DNA from: an uncultured Rhizobiaceae group bacterium
GTDB lineage: Bacteria; Pseudomonadota; Alphaproteobacteria; Rhizobiales; Rhizobiaceae
DNA: 48,941 bases
Assembly: GCA_938044775.1 (NCBI GenBank)
Contig: CALIOE010000035.1
Coordinates: forward strand, 1-48,941
Reading direction: 5' to 3'
Positions 24,335 through 32,728 of the stretch are shown here, piece after piece. The notes below the pieces were generated by a model. The model worked only from the letters and a program-made list of their open reading frames with translations. It searched no databases and had not been told where the DNA came from. How positions within the stretch are numbered: the first letter of the stretch is position 1; every line of letters begins with the position of its first letter. The position numbers were made by a program, and so were the translations under genes.

Positions 24335-26797
24335 ATGACCCAGTCCGAACAACAACCGATTCTTGAGATTGAAGACCTGAACATCTCGTTCTTTGTACGT
24401 GCCGGAGAGATTCCGGCTGTGATGGATTTCTCCTGCAAGGTAATGCCCGGGGAAACCATGGGCCTGGTGGGGGAATCCGGCTGCGGGAAATCCACCGTGG
24501 CGCTCGGCATCATGCGCGACATGGGGAACCGCGGCAAAATTGTCGGCGGCAAGATCAAGTTCAAGGGCCGCGACATGGGGGAGATGTCGGACGAGGAACT
24601 GCGCGATATCCGTGGCTCCAAGATCGCCATGATCTACCAGGAACCGATGGCAAGCCTGAATCCGGCCATGAAAATCGGCGCCCAGTTGATGGAAGTACCT
24701 CTGATCCACGAGAACGTCTCCAAGGACGAAGCATATAGCCGCTCGCTCGAGATGTTGCATTCTGTAAAACTGCCGGATCCGGCACGGGTCATGGAGGCTT
24801 ACCCGCACCAGATTTCGGGCGGACAGCAGCAGCGTATCGTTATCGCTATGGCGCTTTTGTCCAAGCCGGATCTTTTGTTGCTGGATGAGCCGACGACGGC
24901 GCTCGATGTAACGGTCGAGGCCGGCATTGTTGAATTGGTGAAAGAGCTTGGGCGAACCACCGGCACGTCGATGCTGTTCATCTCACACAATCTCGGTCTC
25001 ATTCTGGAAACCTGTGACCGCATCACCGTCATGTATTCCGGCGAGGCGGTCGAGACGGGCACCGTGCACGAAGTATTCGACCGGATGCGCCACCCTTATA
25101 CGCAGGGATTGTTCAATTCGATCCCCCTGCCCGGGGCTGACAAGAACTCGCGCCCCCTCATTTCAATCCGCGGCCAGCTGCCGCTGCCGATGGATCGGCC
25201 ACGTGGCTGCAACTTCGGTCCGCGATGCGACCACTACATGGAAGCAACCTGCAATGCCGGGCCGGTCAAGATGCAACCGATACCGGGTGAATCCCTCCAC
25301 ATGTCCCGTTGCGAGCGCATTTCGGAGATCGACTGGTTGGCCGAACCCGAACGGCGATTGGTTGAAGACCCGGCAGAAGCGGGCGACGTCGTTCTCGATA
25401 TCCGTGACCTGAAAAAGTATTACGACGTGGCGGCCAATAAAATGTTTGGCGGTGGCGATACGCGCACGGTCAAGGCCAATGAATCCATCAGCTTCACTGC
25501 ACGAGAAGCCGAGACAGTCGCCATCGTCGGCGAATCCGGCTGTGGCAAGTCAACCCTGGCGAAGGTCCTGCTTGGTCTGGAAACGGCGACCGATGGCGAC
25601 ATCATGCTCGGCAACGTTGAAATCGGGGACATCGAGGTCAATGACCGCCAGACCAAAACTGTCGCTTCGGTTCAGATGGTGTTCCAGAACCCTTTCGACA
25701 CGCTGAATCCCAGCCATACCGTTGGTGCGCAGATCATGCGGACGCTCGAGAAGTTCCAGATTGGCAACAGCCAGGCGGACCGGCGCGAGCGCATGCTGGA
25801 TCTGCTGGACCTCGTCAAATTGCCGCGCGCCTTCGCCGAGCGCATGCCGCGCCAGCTTTCAGGTGGTCAGAAACAGCGCATCGGGGTGGCCCGTGCATTT
25901 GCCGGCCAGCCAAAGGTGGTTGTTGCGGACGAGCCGGTCTCAGCGCTTGATGTGTCTGTGCAGGCTGCTGTCACGGAACTGCTGATGGACATTCAGCGCG
26001 AGTCCAAGACCACAATGCTGTTCATCAGCCATGACCTCTCGGTCGTGCGCTACATCGCCGACAGGGTGGTGGTCATGTATCTGGGGCATATTGTCGAGCA
26101 GGGAACAACCGACGAGATATTCTCGCCACCTTACCATCCCTATACAGAAGCTCTGCTGTCCGCGATTCCGATTGCCGATACCAGCGTGGTGAAGAAGCAC
26201 ATTGTTCTGGACGGTGACATCCCGTCGGCTATGAATCCGCCGAGCGGCTGCCCCTTCCAGACCCGTTGCCCGCGCAAGTCACAGGTGCCAGGTACGTTGT
26301 GTGAAACCGACGTTCCACCCATGGTTGAGCTTGGCAATGGTCATCAGGTGAAATGCCATCTGTCCAGCGAAGTGCTGGACAGCATGGAGCCTGTAATCGT
26401 TCTTGGAAAAAGCAAGGCTCAAATCGCAAAAGCATCAGCAGCGACAGCGCTTGCCGCGTCGAAAAAGCCTGCAAAGCCGCGGGCCAAGACGGCGGCAAAT
26501 ACGTCAAAACGCGCTGGCCAGACGACCCAGACGGGGAAAGATGCCAAAAAGGATCCAGCCCCGCCCCGCCTGCGCAAGCCTGCAAAACCGGACGATCTCA
26601 AGTTGATTTCCGGAGTCGGCCCCAAGATCGAGGGCATTCTCAACAGCCTCGGCATCTACAAGTTCGACCAGATTGCAAAATGGAAGAAAGCCGAACGGGA
26701 CTGGGTCGATGAACGCCTGAAATTCAAAGGGCGCATAGAGCGGGAAGACTGGGTCAAACAAGCCAAGACCTTGGCCAGGAGCACGCCGAAAAAGTAA
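24335..26797 (+). CDS. Double-ATPase ABC protein with C-terminal helix-hairpin-helix domain
   Basis: An 820-residue protein joining DppD- and DppF-type ATPases. The first ATPase has Walker A GESGCGKST (46-54), signature SGGQQQR (161-167) and Walker B LLLLDEP. The second has GESGCGKST (399-407) and LSGGQKQR (508-515). Each ATPase is followed by the Cys-containing oligopeptide-transporter C-terminal region. Residues ~690-750 are an Ala/Lys-rich linker. Residues ~752-817 (DDLKLISGVGPKIEGILNSL then IAKWKKAERDWVDERL) form a helix-hairpin-helix domain very like the C-terminal extension of rhizobial NuoE and related to that on L21. Fused duplicated ATPases are common; the HhH tail is the odd part. 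GGAGA precedes the ATG. Confidence 0.92.
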   Translation: MTQSEQQPILEIEDLNISFFVRAGEIPAVMDFSCKVMPGETMGLVGESGCGKSTVALGIMRDMGNRGKIVGGKIKFKGRDMGEMSDEELRDIRGSKIAMIYQEPMASLNPAMKIGAQLMEVPLIHENVSKDEAYSRSLEMLHSVKLPDPARVMEAYPHQISGGQQQRIVIAMALLSKPDLLLLDEPTTALDVTVEAGIVELVKELGRTTGTSMLFISHNLGLILETCDRITVMYSGEAVETGTVHEVFDRMRHPYTQGLFNSIPLPGADKNSRPLISIRGQLPLPMDRPRGCNFGPRCDHYMEATCNAGPVKMQPIPGESLHMSRCERISEIDWLAEPERRLVEDPAEAGDVVLDIRDLKKYYDVAANKMFGGGDTRTVKANESISFTAREAETVAIVGESGCGKSTLAKVLLGLETATDGDIMLGNVEIGDIEVNDRQTKTVASVQMVFQNPFDTLNPSHTVGAQIMRTLEKFQIGNSQADRRERMLDLLDLVKLPRAFAERMPRQLSGGQKQRIGVARAFAGQPKVVVADEPVSALDVSVQAAVTELLMDIQRESKTTMLFISHDLSVVRYIADRVVVMYLGHIVEQGTTDEIFSPPYHPYTEALLSAIPIADTSVVKKHIVLDGDIPSAMNPPSGCPFQTRCPRKSQVPGTLCETDVPPMVELGNGHQVKCHLSSEVLDSMEPVIVLGKSKAQIAKASAATALAASKKPAKPRAKTAANTSKRAGQTTQTGKDAKKDPAPPRLRKPAKPDDLKLISGVGPKIEGILNSLGIYKFDQIAKWKKAERDWVDERLKFKGRIEREDWVKQAKTLARSTPKK

Positions 26798-26807
26798 CCC
26801 GCACGAG

Positions 26808-26864
26808 CGTGTTCCCAAAATGCGCAGGTGATCTTCGGCAAACCCGGTTGTGCCAGGGAACACG
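26808..26864. repeat. Inverted repeat between ABC operon and SulP gene
   Basis: CGTGTTCCC at 26808-26816 is perfectly complementary to GGGAACACG at 26856-26864, with 39 bases between them. It could be a large-loop hairpin ending the ABC transcript or an operator upstream of the SulP gene. No T-run follows, so an intrinsic terminator is unlikely. Confidence 0.35.
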
Positions 26865-26911
26865 TTGCGCTAAGCGGGACTTACTCCAGCTCAACCTGAC
26901 GGAACATTCTC

Positions 26912-28522
26912 TTGGTCAAGCCAACACTGGCGGCCTTTGCAGAGCGGCTTTCTCTGGCCGATCGCAAGCCCGTTGATTTTGCACATTTTACGCCCTCGCG
27001 CGTGAAAACCGAATTGCTGTCGGGACTGACTGTCGCCCTGGCGCTGGTGCCGGAGGCCGTGGCATTCGCTTTTGTTGCAGGGGTTCATCCGCTGGTCGGG
27101 CTCTATGCTGCGTTTATCGTCGGCCTGGTGACGGCCGTGTTCGGTGGCCGACCCGGCATGATCTCCGGCGCTACCGGCGCGCTGGCAGTGGTTATGGTGG
27201 CGCTTGTTGCCCAGCACGGAGTTGAATACCTGTTCGCCACCGTTGTGCTGATGGGCGTGTTACAATTGCTCGCGGGCTTGTTTCATCTCGGGCGTTTTAT
27301 CCGGCTGGTTCCCCACCCGGTCATGTTGGGATTCGTGAACGGCCTTGCCATCGTGATTTTTCTCGCCCAGATGACCCAGTTTCAGGTCGCCGGGACCGAT
27401 GGCGCAAGGGAGTGGATGACCGGCTGGCCGCTGATCCTCATGCTGGGTCTGGTCTGGCTGACCATGATGATCATCCACTTCACGCCGAAGATCACAAACG
27501 CCATCCCGGCGCCGCTGGCGGCAATCGCCATTGTGGCCGGGATGGTCATCGTATTCGGGATAGATGTGCCGCGGGTTGGTGACCTGGCCTCAATTCAGGG
27601 CGGACTTCCATCCTTCCACATTCCCGCCGTGCCGCTTGAGCTGAAGACCCTCGAAATCATCTTTCCCTATGCCGTAATTCTGGCCGCCATCGGGCTTATC
27701 GAAAGCCTGCTGACCCTGAACCTGGTGGGAGAAATCACCGGCGAACGTGGCGGTGCATCCAAGGAATGCATGGCCCAGGGCGCCGCCAACACCCTGACCG
27801 GATTCTTCGGTGGCATGGGCGGCTGCGCCATGATCGGACAGTCAATGATCAACGTGAAATCCGGCGGGCGCACCCGGCTGTCGGGCATCGCTGCGGCACT
27901 ATTTCTTTTGATCTTCATCCTCTTTGCATCGGGACTGATCGAGCAGATCCCCCTCGCCGCACTGGTCGGTGTCATGTTCATGGTGGTGATCGGCACCTTC
28001 GCCTGGCAGAGCCTTACAATCATGCGGCGCATCCCGTTGACGGACGCGATGGTCATTATTCTCGTAACCGTGGTTACGGTCATGACAGACCTTGCGATCG
28101 CGGTAGTTGTCGGCGTCATCGTCTCCGCTCTGGCCTATGCATGGAACAATGCCACCCGCATTCAGGCCGAGACGCATACGACGGCAGAAGGCGCAAAGGT
28201 CTATCAGATAGAAGGCCCGTTGTTTTTCGGATCGACCGAAGGATTCTCTGAGATTTTCACAGTGGACGCCGATCCTGGTCTCGTCATCGTCGACTTCATG
28301 AACAGCAGGGTGGTTGATCAATCGGCCTTGCAGGCGATTGAAGACCTCGCCTTTCGCTACGAGTCGCGCGACAAGGCATTGCAATTGCGCCACCTTTCCC
28401 GAGATTGCCATCGCCTGCTCAACAAGGCTGGACAATTGATTGTCGACTCTGACGACGATCCAGAATACGGCCTGCCCGTCGACTACTCCATTAAGACCGG
28501 CATATTGGGCGGCGGGCATTAA
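26912..28522 (+). CDS. SulP-family inorganic anion transporter with STAS domain
   Basis: A 536-residue transporter. About 12 membrane segments span residues ~35-410, with SulP landmarks LTVALALVPEAVAFAFVAG, ISGATGALAVV and the conserved ESLLTLNLVGEITG segment. A C-terminal STAS domain (about 430-520) includes VIVDFMNSRVVDQSALQAI, with the conserved Asp/Ser strand-loop. Family substrates are sulfate, bicarbonate or other anions; this one cannot be assigned. The start is TTG 26912 with GGAA seven bases upstream; no ATG lies near enough. Confidence 0.88.
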   Translation: MVKPTLAAFAERLSLADRKPVDFAHFTPSRVKTELLSGLTVALALVPEAVAFAFVAGVHPLVGLYAAFIVGLVTAVFGGRPGMISGATGALAVVMVALVAQHGVEYLFATVVLMGVLQLLAGLFHLGRFIRLVPHPVMLGFVNGLAIVIFLAQMTQFQVAGTDGAREWMTGWPLILMLGLVWLTMMIIHFTPKITNAIPAPLAAIAIVAGMVIVFGIDVPRVGDLASIQGGLPSFHIPAVPLELKTLEIIFPYAVILAAIGLIESLLTLNLVGEITGERGGASKECMAQGAANTLTGFFGGMGGCAMIGQSMINVKSGGRTRLSGIAAALFLLIFILFASGLIEQIPLAALVGVMFMVVIGTFAWQSLTIMRRIPLTDAMVIILVTVVTVMTDLAIAVVVGVIVSALAYAWNNATRIQAETHTTAEGAKVYQIEGPLFFGSTEGFSEIFTVDADPGLVIVDFMNSRVVDQSALQAIEDLAFRYESRDKALQLRHLSRDCHRLLNKAGQLIVDSDDDPEYGLPVDYSIKTGILGGGH

Positions 28523-28602
28523 CCCTCTACGTTAAGCATACTCCAAAGGAACCTGCCCAAAAGTCGCCATTTTCTTGACTCCGAACCCCCTAACGCAGTT
28601 AG

Positions 28603-28617
28603 TTAACGAACCGTTAA
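28603..28617 (+). promoter_or_regulatory. Perfect CtrA-type box
   Basis: TTAACGAACCGTTAA is TTAA-N7-TTAA, the consensus bound by the alphaproteobacterial cell-cycle regulator CtrA. It ends 21 bases before the start of the cysteine peptidase gene at 28639. I estimate a chance expectation well below one per window for this composition, and a second perfect copy occurs at 29532. Confidence 0.6.
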
Positions 28618-28638
28618 TTTGATGCGTCCGGTTGTTTC

Positions 28639-29217
28639 ATGCGTTCAATTTTGGCTTCCGCGCTTTTTGCGTTTTCGCTGTCAGCGGCAGATGCAAGCGG
28701 CTCAAGAATGGTGACACGCGGTATTACAAGCCAGCCAATTGGCCACTCCATGTTTTGCAAACAGCTGCCGCAGGAATGCTCCATTCGCTCGGGGATTCAG
28801 GCCGCACCAAAACTCACACGCAAGCGTTGGGACGAGCTCCTGCGGGTAAACAACCATGCCAATATTGCGATTGCTCCCGTTACCGACAACGAATTTTACG
28901 GGGTCGAGGAACACTGGACCTATCCGACCAGCTACGGCGATTGCGAAGACTATGTTTTGTTGAAGCGCCATCTGCTTATGCAGATGGGCTGGCCTGCCAG
29001 CAGTCTTCTGATCACCGTGGTGAAGCAGCCCAATGGCGAGGGACACGCGGTGCTGACGGTTCGTACGGATCGCGCCGACTATGTTCTGGACAATCTTGAG
29101 ACCAAGATTCTGCAGTGGAACAAGACGCCCTACCAGTACCTGAAACGCCAGTCGACCCGCCATACCGGCCGCTGGACTTCCATCTCTGATGACCGCGCCC
29201 TGGTGGCGAACTACTGA
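28639..29217 (+). CDS. Bacterial transglutaminase-like cysteine peptidase (BTLCP)
   Basis: A 192-residue exported protein with a short signal peptide (residues 1-20, ending near ADASGS). The catalytic triad of the family is visible: Cys102 in YGDCEDYV, His136 in GEGHAVLTV and Asp151 in DYVLDNLE. It lacks the longer organisation of a full LapG/LapD system and no lapD or adhesin gene is adjacent. BTLCP proteins are common in rhizobia with largely unknown targets; a periplasmic protease is likely. A perfect CtrA-type box directly upstream suggests cell-cycle or motility-linked expression. It is convergent with the small gene at 29211, overlapping by seven bases. Confidence 0.9.
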   Translation: MRSILASALFAFSLSAADASGSRMVTRGITSQPIGHSMFCKQLPQECSIRSGIQAAPKLTRKRWDELLRVNNHANIAIAPVTDNEFYGVEEHWTYPTSYGDCEDYVLLKRHLLMQMGWPASSLLITVVKQPNGEGHAVLTVRTDRADYVLDNLETKILQWNKTPYQYLKRQSTRHTGRWTSISDDRALVANY

Positions 29218-29480
29218 GACTCTGATACCTTTGAAGGATTGCCTTTTTGAAGGTCATCCGGAAACGGCTGGTCAAGAAAACAGTCGCTGCACAATTGCGC
29301 ACGCTGACGCATCGCTTGCCAGTTTCTTTTGTGTGCTTCGGTAATCGTCACACCCACAACCATGCGATCAATGAGGGCCGCTTTCTTGGAAGTCAGCACG
29401 CCTTCTGTGACGGCTGGTGTCGCATGAGCGAGCCCGGCAATCATGAATGCAGATAAAGATGCGACAATGAGGCGACGCAT
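29211..29480 (-). CDS. Small secreted protein with Cys-x-x-Cys, function unknown
   Basis: An 89-residue protein with a clear signal peptide (MRRLIVASLSAFMIAGLAHA, cleavage after AHA), leaving a ~69-residue mature part with one LCSDCFLD motif. I do not recognise the family. Support that it is real: the signal peptide, and a perfect TTAA-N7-TTAA box 52 bases upstream (29532-29546), matching the box before its convergent neighbour. The two genes overlap by seven bases at their 3' ends. A joint envelope function with the cysteine peptidase is inference. Confidence 0.6.
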   Translation of the reverse strand: MRRLIVASLSAFMIAGLAHATPAVTEGVLTSKKAALIDRMVVGVTITEAHKRNWQAMRQRAQLCSDCFLDQPFPDDLQKGNPSKVSESQ

Positions 29481-29531
29481 GAAGGGACCAGACGGTTAAG
29501 GTTTCCTTCAGGAATTGTCGCGCGGTATTCC

Positions 29532-29546
29532 TTAAGAAGGTCTTAA
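29532..29546 (-). promoter_or_regulatory. Perfect CtrA-type box upstream of small secreted protein gene
   Basis: TTAAGAAGGTCTTAA matches TTAA-N7-TTAA. It sits 52 bases upstream of the start at 29480 and overlaps the last codon of the MmgE/PrpD gene (stop at 29543-29545). Its distance and orientation fit control of the 29211-29480 gene. Confidence 0.55.
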
Positions 29547-30883
29547 TTTTTGCCGCCAAACCCCTTCACGATATGTGACAGAAGGCCGTCAAGTTGAACA
29601 CCGGGTCCCAGCCCGTCCACGGCGCATTCGATATCCGTCGCCCACGCGTGCCCAATAACATTCCCGGTGTAATCATGAAATTTTTTGCGAATATCAGCAT
29701 CCGGCAAATGATCTTCAGGATCACCTCGCGCCGAGTATCGTTGCGACCGAAGTCTTGTACCGTCATTCGTCACCAAGGCCACATGAGCGTATCTTTGAGC
29801 CGGAAATGCAGCGCTGTAGCCGGGATCCTCAATAAGCACCATATTGTCAGAAAGACGCAGGATATCGGGATCCTGAAGAGCATCCGGGCCTATCTCAGAG
29901 GGGCCCAACTTGCCCCTGACCGCTGCAGCAGCCACGGGAAAAGGCAACGAATACTGAGCCTGTTCTGTTGTTTGTGGCCGCCGCACGGCAAGACGGCAGC
30001 CTTCATGAAAAGTTGTCACTTCCACACATTCGATATCGTTTGCTGTGATGCTGTGTTGATCCAAAAGTACCAGGACTGCCTCCACGGCAGGTTGTGACCA
30101 GCGGCAAACCGGATGCAGCTTGAAATACTGCTCCAGAATCATCCAGCGCGTACCAAGATCATGCCAGTGTTCTGCCACGTCTTCGCCCTCAACGGTTATG
30201 GCGGGCGCTCCGGTAAAGCCTTCGCGGGCGAGATAGGCGGCCGATACGCCTGCCATTGCGCCCCAACCCGACCCGTCCTTGAGCATTGTGGGATGGTCAA
30301 TGCACCGCATCATCTGGCTTCGCGGACCGTGATATTCTCCTATCCCGATGGCTTCACGGGTCTGCTGTGACGACAAGCCGAGCATCCGGGCGCCGAGCCC
30401 TGCGCACACCACCGCTCCCCATGCGCCCGAAGTGTGGTAGTCCGGCGCGCTTTGATGCAGAGCGATGCCGGCCCGCGTCCCGATTTCGTATCCCACAATC
30501 AGGCTGGACAGGAATTCGGCAGCATCAAGTTTATTCTCAGCTTCCGCCAGGGCCAGCAAAGTGGGTAAAACATGGCAACCCACATGCCCTTTGGTGACTT
30601 TGTGGCCATCGTGGGCATCAATGGAATCAATGGTCATCCCGTTTGCCAGTGCCGCCCCGGCGGGGCTGACGCGACGACCGTCGAACAGCAATCTTGCAGA
30701 ACCGCTCCCGGCACCGAAATGCGCTGCCGCGTGATTTCGAATGATTTTGGAAAGTTCAGTGCCTGAGCCGCTTACGGCAACGCCGATGAGGTCCAACAAG
30801 CAACGTTTTCCAAATGCCAACACGTCATCGGGGAGATCGGAATAACCAGTGTCGTGAAGGAACGAAGTGAAGGTAACGGACAT
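29543..30883 (-). CDS. MmgE/PrpD family protein
   Basis: A 446-residue protein of the 2-methylcitrate dehydratase/aconitate decarboxylase fold. Characteristic segments are DLIGVAVSGSGTE, IDSIDAHDGHKVTKGHVGCHVLPTLLA in separated parts, EIGTRAGIALH, and MLKDGSGWGAMAGVSAAYLAREGFTG. The helical domain comes first and the smaller lid domain later (VTTFHEGCRL region). Substrates vary widely, so no reaction is claimed. There is no prpB, prpC or acnD nearby, so propionate metabolism is not supported by context. It lies eight bases after the threonine aldolase gene and is probably co-transcribed with it. Confidence 0.88.
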   Translation of the reverse strand: MSVTFTSFLHDTGYSDLPDDVLAFGKRCLLDLIGVAVSGSGTELSKIIRNHAAAHFGAGSGSARLLFDGRRVSPAGAALANGMTIDSIDAHDGHKVTKGHVGCHVLPTLLALAEAENKLDAAEFLSSLIVGYEIGTRAGIALHQSAPDYHTSGAWGAVVCAGLGARMLGLSSQQTREAIGIGEYHGPRSQMMRCIDHPTMLKDGSGWGAMAGVSAAYLAREGFTGAPAITVEGEDVAEHWHDLGTRWMILEQYFKLHPVCRWSQPAVEAVLVLLDQHSITANDIECVEVTTFHEGCRLAVRRPQTTEQAQYSLPFPVAAAAVRGKLGPSEIGPDALQDPDILRLSDNMVLIEDPGYSAAFPAQRYAHVALVTNDGTRLRSQRYSARGDPEDHLPDADIRKKFHDYTGNVIGHAWATDIECAVDGLGPGVQLDGLLSHIVKGFGGKN

Positions 30884-30891
30884 CGCAGGTG

Positions 30892-31953
30892 TCAGTCGAG
30901 CCAGGATGCAAAACCGTCCACGACGCTGTCAGCGTGCCTGGACTCAAAATCCATGTGGGTCACCAGCCGCGCAACGGCCTGACCTTCGCCCGAAGGGTCC
31001 GACATGATGATGCCATGCTCCAGCATGTGGGCGGATAGCGGGCTCCTCCCCGTCGCGTCAATCTTCAGCCAGATCATATTGGTTTGCGTCGTTTCAAGAT
31101 CAACGACCAGTCCATCCATGCTGTTCAGGCGCTCCGCCAGCTCACGGGCATTGGCGTGATCGTCGGCCAGCCGCTCAATATTATTGTCCAGCGCATACAG
31201 GCCGCAGGCAGCAAGAACGCCTGCCTGGCGCATGCCCCCGCCGAGCAGTTTGCGGTTGCGCCTGGCACGGACAATGAAATCCGCCGGACCGCAGAGTACA
31301 GAACCTACCGGCGCGCCCAGCCCCTTGGAAAGGCACAGGGACACAGTGTCGGCAAAGGAAACAAGGTCGCAAGCCTGCGTCCCGGACGCAACAGCGGCGT
31401 TCATCAACCGGGCGCCATCCACGTGGACCAAAAGACCATGTCTTTGGGCAACATCTGCGGCTGCGGTCATGGCTGCCTGATCCTGCACCCGCCCGTTAAA
31501 GGTGTTTTCGAGACACAGCAGACGCGACATCGCAAAATGCGGATCGTCGGGTTGTATCGAAGCTTCTATTTCGACTGGATCAAGACAGCCATTGGCCATC
31601 GGCCTCAGATGTCTGGGTGAAATACCTCCCAGAACCGCGGCGCCTCCGGCTTCATAGGTCGGAATGTGGTATCCGAGGCCTCCGATATATTCATCACCGC
31701 GCCCGCAATGGCTCAACAGCGCGCAAAGATTGCTTTGCGTTCCGGAAGCCACGAACAATCCCGCTTCCTTGCCCAAGAGTGCTGCGGCTTTCTCCTCAAG
31801 TGCGGACACAGTCGGATCATCGCCATAAACGTCGTCCCCCACTTCCGCCTGAGCCATGGCCAGGCGCATGCCTTCGGACGGCCTTGTGACTGTATCGCTG
31901 CGCAGATCCACCATTGTATTGGAGTTCAGCTGCTTAGGCATTTTTGCGTACAT
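30892..31953 (-). CDS. Low-specificity L-threonine aldolase
   Basis: A 353-residue fold-type I PLP enzyme. The start of the conserved core is MVDLRSDTVTRPSEGMRLAMA. DDVYGDDPTV and the PLP lysine in SLCLSKGLGAPVGS are diagnostic for threonine aldolases, which split threonine and other beta-hydroxy-alpha-amino acids into glycine and an aldehyde. I set the start at ATG 31953, just after the preceding gene's stop (31964); later ATGs at 31941 and 31914 are possible. Upstream is an Asp/Asn-hydroxylase-like gene and downstream an MmgE/PrpD gene, in one tight run. Confidence 0.9.
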   Translation of the reverse strand: MYAKMPKQLNSNTMVDLRSDTVTRPSEGMRLAMAQAEVGDDVYGDDPTVSALEEKAAALLGKEAGLFVASGTQSNLCALLSHCGRGDEYIGGLGYHIPTYEAGGAAVLGGISPRHLRPMANGCLDPVEIEASIQPDDPHFAMSRLLCLENTFNGRVQDQAAMTAAADVAQRHGLLVHVDGARLMNAAVASGTQACDLVSFADTVSLCLSKGLGAPVGSVLCGPADFIVRARRNRKLLGGGMRQAGVLAACGLYALDNNIERLADDHANARELAERLNSMDGLVVDLETTQTNMIWLKIDATGRSPLSAHMLEHGIIMSDPSGEGQAVARLVTHMDFESRHADSVVDGFASWLD

Positions 31954-31963
31954 GTCAGACCCG

Positions 31964-32638
31964 TCAGGTTGGAGAGCCCGCCCAAGGCAGAGCTGCAACG
32001 ATGTGAACACGGTTGCTTTCGCCTCCGTTTAGAGCCGTGTGATAACCGCGCGTGTCGGTAAAGTATACCGACCCGTCCGCCGGCAGGTGGGTCACGTGAT
32101 GATTGACGATGAACAGTGATCCCGGATTGGAGATCACGGGGATATGAAGCCGCGGCTCGGGGTCACGGTGCCAGGAATTACAATTGTAGAGCCCCTTTGA
32201 AAGAACCCGCATTCGACCGATGTCAAAGCGCTTGGTCAATTCGTCAAACACGTGCTCAAAATAGGTGTCGCGAAACGCCGGTACGAACTCGCTGAACCGG
32301 AATTCATCGACGACTTCCTCGCGCCGAACTTCTTCGTAGGATTCATCCACCCGGGTAAAGAACAGTCCTGACAGATCATTGGCTGTTTCGATCTCAACAC
32401 CTGGACGGCGGGTCAGCGAAAAGGCACCAAATCCAGCATCGAGGTCGCCCTGAAACCTGGTACGCTCCAGGCAAGTGGCCAACGCTTCGCGCAGTTTCAC
32501 AACGTCAAACTTCAAAGAGAGCTTTTCAATGCCCGGTCCGGGCTGGAATCGCGCCACCGACTCCGTATCAGGCGACTGCGCCAGCAACTGACGCATCCGT
32601 GCCACATCTGAATCTTCCATTCGATCTCGGGTTTCCAT
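31964..32638 (-). CDS. Aspartyl/asparaginyl beta-hydroxylase-like oxygenase
   Basis: A 224-residue protein with a cupin-like oxygenase core in its C-terminal half. SWHRDPEPRLHIPVI supplies an HxD-type iron-binding motif, and RGYHTALNGGESNRVHIV supplies the distal His and the basic residue expected to bind 2-oxoglutarate. The start ATG 32638 is fixed by a strong Shine-Dalgarno (GGGAGG) just upstream; the longer frame to 32710 ignores it. The target is unknown: it may hydroxylate a free amino acid or a protein side chain. Its stop is ten bases from the threonine aldolase start, so they probably share a transcript. Confidence 0.78.
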   Translation of the reverse strand: METRDRMEDSDVARMRQLLAQSPDTESVARFQPGPGIEKLSLKFDVVKLREALATCLERTRFQGDLDAGFGAFSLTRRPGVEIETANDLSGLFFTRVDESYEEVRREEVVDEFRFSEFVPAFRDTYFEHVFDELTKRFDIGRMRVLSKGLYNCNSWHRDPEPRLHIPVISNPGSLFIVNHHVTHLPADGSVYFTDTRGYHTALNGGESNRVHIVAALPWAGSPT

Positions 32639-32728
32639 GGCCACCTCCCGTGCGAGTCTCCTAATCCAACTGTATATTGGCTCGCCCCATAAGAGCGCAT
32701 GCGACTCCAAAAACCGGGGATGCGACTC

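Noticed and set aside
31084-31620. 178-codon plus-strand frame opposite the threonine aldolase
   Set aside because: Shadow of a gene with clear PLP-enzyme motifs.
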